DNA from: an uncultured Oscillospiraceae bacterium
Lineage (GTDB): Bacteria; Bacillota; Clostridia; Oscillospirales; Ruminococcaceae
DNA length: 28,075 bases
Assembly (NCBI GenBank): GCA_934456315.1
Contig: CAKSHG010000009.1
Location: forward strand, 1-28,075
Direction of reading: 5' to 3'
Notes under the pieces: model-generated
Databases searched by the model: none
Told to the model about the DNA's origin: nothing
What the model saw: the letters and a program-made list of their open reading frames with translations, nothing else
Translations under genes and position numbers: made by a program
Shown here: positions 22,018-28,075 of the stretch, one piece after another
How the letters are laid out: every line of letters begins with the position of its first letter
How positions within the stretch are numbered: the stretch's first letter is position 1

Positions 22018-22356
22018 GTGGAATATTTTCAGATGATAATGGCGCTGCTGGGCGTTCTGGCGCTGGTTTTCCTGCTTTTCTGGGCTATGAAGAAGCTCAA
22101 CAGGCGGGTGACGCTAAGCGACAGCAGGAACATGAAGATACTGGAGCGTATAAATCTCGGTCCGGATAAAATGCTGCTGCTCGTCAGCATATGCGGAAAA
22201 TGCATGGTGCTGGGCGTTACCAACGGCAGAGTGGAAAAGGTCCACGAGCTGGAGGAAACCGAGGAACAACTGATGAAAAAGGACGAAAACGGCGGAAACC
22301 CCACATTTAAGGAGAGCTTCAAGATCGTTTTCAAGGACATGATGAACAAGAAGTGA
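22018..22356 (+). CDS. fliO: Flagellar export protein FliO
   Basis: 112 residues. FliO is a small membrane protein that helps assemble the FliP ring of the type III export gate. One membrane segment lies near the N-terminus (about 6-24, MIMALLGVLALVFLLFWAM), followed by a cytosolic domain with KILERINLGPDKMLLLVSIC and VLGVTNGRVEKV, the FliO/FliZ family pattern. I chose GTG 22018, seven bases after GGGAGG (22005-22010); the open frame extends to 21988, but that GTG lies inside the terminator stem. The gene depends on readthrough of the 21957-21998 terminator, because no other promoter is visible. Confidence 0.88.
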   Translation: MEYFQMIMALLGVLALVFLLFWAMKKLNRRVTLSDSRNMKILERINLGPDKMLLLVSICGKCMVLGVTNGRVEKVHELEETEEQLMKKDENGGNPTFKESFKIVFKDMMNKK

Positions 22357-22371
22357 TCGGGGGGACTGCGG

Positions 22372-23313
22372 GTGTTCAGGCAGCTTCAGCTAACAAAAGA
22401 GAATAAGAAGCTTGTGGTTAAGTTCGCGGTTTCGTTGCTGGTCACGGTGCTGCTGACTGTAATGCTGTGCACTCTGTCCGCTTTTGCGGAGCAGGGCACG
22501 GCTGATCCAGGCACGGCTCAGGCGGCGGCTGCGGTTACAGCTGAGGCGCAGCAGAGCGCGACCGGCGAGGTCCAGCACCAGCCGGGAGAGTATCTTGACA
22601 CTGATCCGACCTACGTCCAAAACGATGCAGGCTCGTCGGTGATCCAGGAGCTGATAGGCGTTGACGCTTCCCAGCCGCTGGAGATAATCATTCTGCTGAC
22701 GCTCATTGCGCTGGCTCCGTCCATGCTCATCATGATGACATGCTTTACGCGTATTGTCATCGTGCTGGGATTCCTCAGGACGGCAATGCAGACCCAGAGC
22801 ACTCCGCCAAACATGGTCATAACTGGTATGGCGCTGTTCCTGACGTTCTTCATCATGGCGCCGGTATTTTCGGAAATAAACGAGGTGGCGTACCAGCCTT
22901 ACGTCAGCGAGGAGCTGACGACACAGGAGGCGCTGGACGCGGCGTCTGTGCCGCTGAAGAAGTTCATGCTCAAGCAGACTTCCCAGGACGACCTGAAATT
23001 CTTCCTCGATCTCTCGAAAACCGAGGAGCCGGAGGGCGGCTATACTGACGAGTACCTCCAGAACGACCTCAGCCTGACGGTCATTGTGCCGTCGTTCATG
23101 ATAAGCGAGCTGAAGCGCGCATTCCAGATGGGATTCCTGATATTCCTGCCGTTCCTGGTCATCGACCTGGTGGTCGGCAGTACGCTGATGTCCATGGGTA
23201 TGATGATGCTTCCGCCTGCGATGATCTCCATGCCGTTCAAGATACTGGTGTTCGTACTGGCGGACGGTTGGAATCTGCTGATAGGTTCAGTAGTTGCAAG
23301 CTATAACTTGTAG
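22372..23313 (+). CDS. fliP: Flagellar export gate protein FliP
   Basis: 313 residues, about 50 more than common because of a long N-terminal extracytoplasmic part. A signal peptide is visible: KKLVVKF, a hydrophobic core (about 19-36) and a likely cut after AFA (37-39). An Ala/Gln-rich region (about 40-100) follows, then the core. The signature TCFTRIVIVLGFLRTAM with QTQSTPPNM follows the first core membrane segment. The later segments include IVPSFMISELKRAFQMGFLI and the MMMLPPAMISMPFK end. FliP5-FliQ4-FliR1 form the export channel. The start is GTG 22372, seven bases after a G-run. The order fliO-P-Q-R is standard. Confidence 0.95.
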   Translation: MFRQLQLTKENKKLVVKFAVSLLVTVLLTVMLCTLSAFAEQGTADPGTAQAAAAVTAEAQQSATGEVQHQPGEYLDTDPTYVQNDAGSSVIQELIGVDASQPLEIIILLTLIALAPSMLIMMTCFTRIVIVLGFLRTAMQTQSTPPNMVITGMALFLTFFIMAPVFSEINEVAYQPYVSEELTTQEALDAASVPLKKFMLKQTSQDDLKFFLDLSKTEEPEGGYTDEYLQNDLSLTVIVPSFMISELKRAFQMGFLIFLPFLVIDLVVGSTLMSMGMMMLPPAMISMPFKILVFVLADGWNLLIGSVVASYNL

Positions 23314-23331
23314 GAAGGGGCGGTGAGATAA

Positions 23332-23604
23332 ATGACGCAGGACGAAATGATGGAGATATTCCAGGCGGCGATAATGCTGGCGTTCAAGCTTGCGGTGCCG
23401 ATACTGCTGATAGCGATGATAGTCGGACTTGTCATAGCGATACTCCAGGCGGCTACCCAGGTCCATGAGCAGACGCTCTCGTTTGCCCCGAAAGCAGTCG
23501 CGGTAGGACTGGCGCTGTTTATCCTTGCGCCCTGGATGACCTCGGAGTGCATTGACTTCGTCAATTTCATCTTCGAGAAGGTATCCGCGGTACCCATAAC
23601 ATAA
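23332..23604 (+). CDS. fliQ: Flagellar export gate protein FliQ
   Basis: 90 residues, typical of FliQ. Two hydrophobic helices (about 15-38 and 53-74) form a helical hairpin of the export gate. The conserved segment VGLVIAILQAATQVHEQTLS is present, followed by the family pattern of FAPKAVAVGLALFILAPWM. ATG 23332 has only a weak GGTGAG site upstream. It lies between fliP and fliR with short gaps of 18 and 9 bases, suggesting translational coupling within the gate genes. Confidence 0.95.
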   Translation: MTQDEMMEIFQAAIMLAFKLAVPILLIAMIVGLVIAILQAATQVHEQTLSFAPKAVAVGLALFILAPWMTSECIDFVNFIFEKVSAVPIT

Positions 23605-23613
23605 GGCGGGGCT

Positions 23614-24393
23614 ATGTCAGAGATCTGGGAAGCGATACAAACCAACTTCGTAGTCATTCTGATGGTCACGGCGAGGGTCAGCGGGATATTTACGTTCAAC
23701 CCGATTTTTTCACGCAACGGCGTGCCGAATATGGTCAAGGCGGGAGCTTCGCTGATGCTCGCTCTTGTCATGGCTGCGGCGGGGGATTTCAGCTACACGG
23801 TGCCGCAGGGCATTCTTCCGTTTGCGCTGGATATCGGAAAAGAGCTGCTGGTCGGCTTCACGCTGGGATTCTTCGTGAATCTGATGCTGCAGCTTTTCAG
23901 CCTTGCGGGCGAGCTGTCAGACTACCAGATTGGTCTTTCGATGGCGAGAAGCTACGATCCTACGTTCGGTACCACCAGCCTTCTCACGCAGTACTACAGC
24001 TGGTGGTTCATGATATACTTCTTTATGGTTGGAGGACACCTCTCCTACATAAAGCTGTTTTTCATTTCATACGAGAGCATTCCGATGGGGTTCAGCAGCC
24101 TGAATTTCAATGTCGCGCTGCTGATCGTGAAGTATTTTGAAACCGTTCTGACGCTGGGATTAAAGCTTGCAATGCCGATAATCGCCGCCGAGCTGGTGAC
24201 GGAATTCTGCATTGGCGTGCTGATGAAAGCTGTTCCGTCGATACATGTGTTCGTGTTGAACGTGCAGATAAAGATGCTGGTGGGCTTCGTCGTACTGGCA
24301 GGCTCCAGCGGAATGGTTTCCCAGTTCATGGAGAACATCATGGAGCTGCTGTTCAGCAATCTGAATACTTTGCTGGGCGAGATGGCAGTTTAA
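23614..24393 (+). CDS. fliR: Flagellar export gate protein FliR
   Basis: 259 residues, typical of FliR, with about six hydrophobic segments. FliR is the single-copy member of the export gate that joins FlhB. The N-terminal RVSGIFTFNPIFSRNGVPNM is the family signature; the middle segment GFTLGFFVNLMLQLFSLAGE and the C-terminal part with IHVFVLNVQIKMLVGFVVL match FliR. ATG 23614 lies nine bases after the fliQ stop, with a purine-rich AAGGCGGGG site. The downstream neighbour flhB is its structural partner. Confidence 0.95.
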   Translation: MSEIWEAIQTNFVVILMVTARVSGIFTFNPIFSRNGVPNMVKAGASLMLALVMAAAGDFSYTVPQGILPFALDIGKELLVGFTLGFFVNLMLQLFSLAGELSDYQIGLSMARSYDPTFGTTSLLTQYYSWWFMIYFFMVGGHLSYIKLFFISYESIPMGFSSLNFNVALLIVKYFETVLTLGLKLAMPIIAAELVTEFCIGVLMKAVPSIHVFVLNVQIKMLVGFVVLAGSSGMVSQFMENIMELLFSNLNTLLGEMAV

Positions 24394-24428
24394 GCGTGTT
24401 AGGTCAGTGACTTTGAAAGGGTGGGAAA

Positions 24429-25493
24429 ATGGCAGGAGAAGAAAAAACCGAAAAAGCCACCCCGAAAAAGCGAAAGGACCAGCGTAAGGAAGGCAATGTC
24501 CTCCAGAGTAAGGAGATAAGCATTGCGGCTTCAGTACTTGGCATATTCGCGGCGATGAGGCTGCTTATAGGCTTCATCACTGAAAATATATTTTCCTATA
24601 CCGGCTCGATATTTGAGGAGCTGGGAACGACCTACGTCACTATGGATAACATCATGGCGATATGGGTCGATGTGATAACGGTCGTCGGGATAACCGTCGG
24701 ACCGGTCTGCCTCATTGCGATAGCACTGGGAGTTATCCCGACCATCGCGCAGACAAAGGGTCTTTTCACCATGAAAGCGGCAAGTCCGAAGTTTTCCCGG
24801 CTCAATCCGCTTTCGGGCATTAAGAAGCTGTTTTCGCTTCAGTCGATAGTCGGCATATTAAAGGGGCTCATCGAGGTAATAATTATCGGCGTGGTGATTT
24901 ACAACGAGATACGGGACAGGCTCCCGAAGTTCGTAATGCTGATAGATACCGGGGTCGCCGCTGGCGTTACTTACGCGCTGCTGACCATTTTCGACCTGGT
25001 GATGCTGATATGTATAATGCTGGTTTTCGTTGCGGCTGCGGATTTCCTTTTCCAGTGGTGGCAGTTTGAGAAGAAACTCAAGATGTCCAAGCAGGAGGTC
25101 AAGGAGGAGTTCAAGCAGATGGAGGGCGACCCCCAGATAAAGAGCAAGATAAAGCAGCGCCAGCAGCAGATGGCAACGCAGCGCATGATGCAGGAGGTCC
25201 CCAAAGCGGACGTCATCGTCAGAAACCCTACGCACTTCGCTGTTGCGCTGAAGTACGACCAGGACAAGAACAACGCGCCGCAGGTCCTCGCAAAGGGCAA
25301 GGATCTCATCGCGCTGAGGATAGTCCAGATAGCCGAGGAAAACGGCGTCATGACGATAGAGAATCCGCCGCTGGCGCGTTCGCTGTACAGCATGGTGGAC
25401 ATCGGGCGGGAGATACCCGCGGAGCTTTACAACGCGGTCGCAGAGGTGCTGACCGTCGTTTACCGCGAGAAGCACAAGACGCTTCACGCTTAA
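24429..25493 (+). CDS. flhB: Flagellar export switch protein FlhB
   Basis: 354 residues, the usual length. FlhB selects export substrates and changes from rod/hook to filament class. The N-terminus EEKTEKATPKKRKDQRKEGN is the family start, followed by four membrane segments (about 31-51, 80-104, 140-160, 182-206). The cytosolic domain has the autocleavage site NPTH at 266-269, between Asn266 and Pro267, in the context VIVRNPTHFAVALKY. The C-terminal domain ends in VYREKHKTLHA. ATG 24429 follows a GAAAGGGTGGG site. FliK from the same operon is the expected trigger of its switch. Confidence 0.97.
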   Translation: MAGEEKTEKATPKKRKDQRKEGNVLQSKEISIAASVLGIFAAMRLLIGFITENIFSYTGSIFEELGTTYVTMDNIMAIWVDVITVVGITVGPVCLIAIALGVIPTIAQTKGLFTMKAASPKFSRLNPLSGIKKLFSLQSIVGILKGLIEVIIIGVVIYNEIRDRLPKFVMLIDTGVAAGVTYALLTIFDLVMLICIMLVFVAAADFLFQWWQFEKKLKMSKQEVKEEFKQMEGDPQIKSKIKQRQQQMATQRMMQEVPKADVIVRNPTHFAVALKYDQDKNNAPQVLAKGKDLIALRIVQIAEENGVMTIENPPLARSLYSMVDIGREIPAELYNAVAEVLTVVYREKHKTLHA

Positions 25494-25548
25494 ATCGCGA
25501 AAATTCGATACAAATCGTATATTTATATAGAGATTCTACAGAGAGGAG

Positions 25549-27648
25549 ATGGGCGATATAGTACGCAAGCTGCTTAGCAACTCGTTTGTTCTGTTCGTAA
25601 TATTCATAGTAATTGCGATCATTATCCCGCTGCCCAGCTGGCTGCTGGATTTCATGATACTGCTGAACATCTCCCTTAGCCTTATCATTCTGGTAATGAC
25701 GATGTTCATCAAGGAGGCGCTGGAGTTCTCCGTATTCCCGACGGTGCTGCTGCTGACAACGGTGCTGCGGCTGTCGCTGAACGTTTCCACGACCCGTGGT
25801 ATTCTTTCCAGCGGCTATGCCGGAGAGGTTATTTCGGCGTTCGGTAACTTCGTAATGGGCGGCGACGCCATCGTCGGCTTCCTGATATTCATTATCATCG
25901 TATTGGTAAACTTCATCGTAATCACCAAGGGCTCCGAGCGAGTATCCGAGGTCGCTGCACGATTCACCCTGGACGCTATGCCCGGTAAGCAGATGGCGAT
26001 AGACGCCGACCTTAACGCAGGCATAATCAACGAGGAGGAAGCGAAAAGGCGCAGAAACAACATTCAGCGCGAAGCTGACTTCTACGGCTCTATGGACGGT
26101 GCTACGAAGTTCGTAAAGGGCGACGCGATAATGTCCATCGTAACCACCCTTGTCAACCTCATCGGCGGTGTTATCATAGGAATGGTGCGCGGAGGCGGCG
26201 ACTTCAACACTATCCTCAACACCTACTCGCTGGCGACGGTCGGCGATGGTCTGTGCTCGCAGATCCCTGCGCTGCTCATTTCGGTTGCGACCGGTATGAT
26301 CGTTACCCGCGCGGCAAGCGAGGACAGTCTGATGAACGACCTCAAGAGCCAGTTTACCGCGCAGCCGTTCGTCCTGATGATCGCAGGTATCGTCATGATA
26401 GTCATGATGGTGATCCCGGGATTCCCGACGGTGGTCTGCCTGGTACTTGGAGTGCTGCTGATACTGGCGGCATTCCTGCTCAACCGCAACAAGAAGAAAA
26501 TGGCGGAGCTGGAGCTTGCACAGCGCAAGAAAGCCGAGGAGAAGGAGATGGAAAAGCTCCCGGCGGACAACGACTACTACCGCGACATCGACAACGTGTT
26601 CAAGCTGCTGAACGTCGAGCCCATCGAGATGGAGTTCGGTTACAGCCTGCTGCGGCTGGTCGATGAAAAATCCGGCGGTAACTTCATCGAACGAGTGGTC
26701 ATATTCCGAAAACAGTTCGCGCTTGATATGGGTATGGTAATCCCGTCCGTCCGCATGACGGATAATCCGGAGATCAACCCGAACATGTACATAATCAAGA
26801 TAAAGGGCGAGGAAGTCGCAAGGGGCGAGATACTCGTCGACCATTACCTCGCGCTGGACAGCGGCGACGTCACCCAGCAGATAGAGGGTATCGACACTGT
26901 GGAGCCGGCGTTCGGTCTGCCTGCAAAGTGGATATCCGAGGACAAGAAGATCATGGCGGACGTTGCGGGCTATACGCTGATAGACCCGGTTTCCGTAATG
27001 ATAACCCACTGGTCCGAGATAATGAAGCGCTATGCGTATGAACTGCTGTCCCGTCAGGACGTCAACACCATGCTTGATAACGTCAAAAAGACCAACCCGA
27101 TCGTTGTCGACGATATTATACCGAAAGTTATATCTGTCGGATATTTGCAAAAAATACTGGCGAATCTGCTCAAGGAGGGTATCCCGATACGCGACCTGGA
27201 AACTATCCTGGAAACCATCGGCGACCATACCAACGTGCTTAAGGATACCGACATCATCACCGAGTATGTAAGGCAGTCGCTCAAGCGAACGATAACCCAC
27301 CGCTTTGCGGAGGCGAACTCGCTGCGTGTCATCACCCTTGATACCCAGATAGAGGACCTGATAGTAAGCTCGGTAAAAAAGTCCGACCAGGGAAGCTACC
27401 TTGCTATGCCGCCTGACATGATACAGCGCATAGTCACGGCTTCCAACCGCGAGATAGACAAGATAAAGGACGTTATACCCACGGTCATCGTCCTGACCTC
27501 GCCGGTCGTGCGCATCTATTATAAGAAGCTCACCGAGCAGTTCATTCCGAATATCACGGTACTTTCCTACAGCGAGATAGACTCCACTGCCCAGATACAG
27601 GCGATAGGGAACATTTCCCTGAACACGGCAGCCGTTCCGGCTGTCTAA
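25549..27648 (+). CDS. flhA: Flagellar export gate protein FlhA
   Basis: 699 residues, the usual length for the FHIPEP family. FlhA forms a ring of nine that uses the proton gradient and docks chaperone-substrate complexes. About eight membrane segments lie in the first 310 residues; the family signature ARFTLDAMPGKQMAIDADLN begins at 137. The cytosolic docking domain (about 345-690) includes IRDLETILETIGDHT and the usual VVRIYYKKL stretch. The start is ATG 25549, but its purine-rich site GAGAGGAG (25541-25548) abuts it, and an in-frame stop at 25528 excludes any upstream start. It ends 59 bases before the sigma factor gene; flhF and flhG are not found there. Confidence 0.96.
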   Translation: MGDIVRKLLSNSFVLFVIFIVIAIIIPLPSWLLDFMILLNISLSLIILVMTMFIKEALEFSVFPTVLLLTTVLRLSLNVSTTRGILSSGYAGEVISAFGNFVMGGDAIVGFLIFIIIVLVNFIVITKGSERVSEVAARFTLDAMPGKQMAIDADLNAGIINEEEAKRRRNNIQREADFYGSMDGATKFVKGDAIMSIVTTLVNLIGGVIIGMVRGGGDFNTILNTYSLATVGDGLCSQIPALLISVATGMIVTRAASEDSLMNDLKSQFTAQPFVLMIAGIVMIVMMVIPGFPTVVCLVLGVLLILAAFLLNRNKKKMAELELAQRKKAEEKEMEKLPADNDYYRDIDNVFKLLNVEPIEMEFGYSLLRLVDEKSGGNFIERVVIFRKQFALDMGMVIPSVRMTDNPEINPNMYIIKIKGEEVARGEILVDHYLALDSGDVTQQIEGIDTVEPAFGLPAKWISEDKKIMADVAGYTLIDPVSVMITHWSEIMKRYAYELLSRQDVNTMLDNVKKTNPIVVDDIIPKVISVGYLQKILANLLKEGIPIRDLETILETIGDHTNVLKDTDIITEYVRQSLKRTITHRFAEANSLRVITLDTQIEDLIVSSVKKSDQGSYLAMPPDMIQRIVTASNREIDKIKDVIPTVIVLTSPVVRIYYKKLTEQFIPNITVLSYSEIDSTAQIQAIGNISLNTAAVPAV
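27629..27643 (+). other. Hairpin over the flhA stop region
   Basis: CAGCCG (27629-27634) pairs with CGGCTG (27638-27643), loop TTC, inside the last codons of flhA. No T tract. It could be a coding coincidence, because the sequence encodes Ala-Ala-Val-Pro-Ala. Confidence 0.3.
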
Positions 27649-27707
27649 GGAAACGCTGACTGGTGCAGACTATCCAGGCTTTATAATTCGACAAAGGAGG
27701 GAGAAGC

Positions 27708-28075
27708 GTGGAAGGCAGCGTAACAACGGCTCTTTTAGAGGAGTACAGCATGAGCCGCAGCGAAGCAGTCCGTAATGAGATAGTCCTCAAGAATCTCGGG
27801 CTGGTGCGTGCCAGTGCGCTTTCCCTGCGGAACACCTACATAAAATACGGCGAGGTCGACGATGTTGTCAACGAGGGCGTGATAGCCCTGATGGACGCCA
27901 TCGAAACCTACGACCCTTCGAGAGGCGCAAAGTTCGAAACCTACGCCTCGCTGAAGATACGCGGCGCGATAATCGACTACGTCCGGAAACAGGATTGGGT
28001 TCCAAGACCTGTAAGAAAATTTGCCCGCGACCTTGACAAGGCGAACACAATATTGTATAATCAATATGATAGGGT
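27708..28075 (+). CDS. RNA polymerase sigma factor for flagellar genes (sigma-28/FliA/SigD), 5' part
   Basis: The reading frame is open to the window end and lacks its 3' part: 122 codons are visible of about 230-255 expected. It starts at GTG 27708, six bases after the near-perfect AAAGGAGGG (27693-27701). The visible part covers regions 1.2 to 2.4: region 2 with VVNEGVIALMDAIETYDPSR, then AKFETYASLKIRGAIIDYVR, the region 2 core of the sigma-28 group, and KQDWVPRPVRKFARDLDKA at the 2.4/3.0 junction. The DYVRKQDWVPR wording separates the FliA/SigD/WhiG group from sporulation sigma factors such as SigF and SigG. It should direct late flagellar genes (flagellin, chemotaxis); its anti-sigma factor FlgM is not in view. 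Confidence 0.92.
   Translation, partial: MEGSVTTALLEEYSMSRSEAVRNEIVLKNLGLVRASALSLRNTYIKYGEVDDVVNEGVIALMDAIETYDPSRGAKFETYASLKIRGAIIDYVRKQDWVPRPVRKFARDLDKANTILYNQYDR

Noticed and set aside
25491..25511. Sigma-28-like promoter before flhA (TAAA ... TCGATA)
   Set aside because: The spacer is about 9 bases instead of 15 and the -10 matches poorly.
25348..27300. Antisense open frame of 650 codons over flhA
   Set aside because: It is a mirror of a GC-biased coding frame. No ribosome site, no promoter and no recognisable protein motif, while the sense strand encodes full FlhA.
1..28075. CRISPR arrays, tRNA/rRNA genes, insertion sequences or prophage genes
   Set aside because: None seen on either strand; the window is dense with + strand genes of similar composition.

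Overview
The window is almost entirely one flagellar (fla/che-type) operon of a Gram-positive anaerobe, read left to right on the + strand. The gene order (flgB-flgC-fliE-F-G-H-I-J-K-flgD-flgE-flbD ... fliM-fliY-cheY-fliO-P-Q-R-flhB-flhA-sigma-28), the CheC/FliN-fused FliY, the strong AGGAGG ribosome sites, the many GTG/TTG starts and sigma-A promoters of the TTGACA-17-TATAAT kind point to a Clostridia member. The moderately high-GC codon use and the YtrA-type GntR/ABC cassette would fit the Ruminococcaceae/Oscillospirales, but that placement is an inference.

Layout. 1-754: a UUCG-loop terminator of an upstream gene, then a monocistronic compact HD-GYP phosphodiesterase gene with its own promoter and terminator. 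806-4557: a three-gene cassette with overlapping genes (YtrA-like GntR repressor, ABC ATPase, 796-residue membrane protein) behind a near-consensus extended -10 promoter and an inverted-repeat operator. 4558-4938: intergenic, with a strong hairpin, an AT-rich stretch, a promoter and a leader hairpin for the flagellar operon. 4939-18030: rod, MS-ring, switch, export ATPase complex, hook-length control, hook cap, hook, FlbD and MotA. 18031-18206: a gap with an internal promoter ahead of motB. 18207-21853: MotB, FliM, FliY, CheY. 21854-22017: a structured leader ending in a strong intrinsic terminator inside the operon. 22018-27648: membrane export gate FliO-P-Q-R, FlhB, FlhA. 27708-end: the start of the flagellar sigma factor gene, cut by the window edge.

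The genes together encode most of the basal body, hook, switch, stator and type III export machine. Flagellin, filament cap, FlgG/F rod, FlgK/L, FlgM and most chemotaxis genes are not in the window; neither are fliL, flhF or flhG, which many Firmicutes have at these positions.

The most interesting non-coding signal is the cheY-fliO gap. A 15-pair terminator stem with a T5 tract is preceded by an exact copy of the terminator's 3' arm, able to form an 8-pair antiterminator. A third, upstream segment can in turn sequester that copy. This is the architecture of a riboswitch or attenuator that would gate the export gate and sigma-28 genes. Other observations are a hook gene bracketed by stable hairpins, a hook protein with three repeated beta-helix modules, a FlgD with a duplicated SH3/Tudor-like unit and an acidic tail, and a promoter inside the operon before motB.
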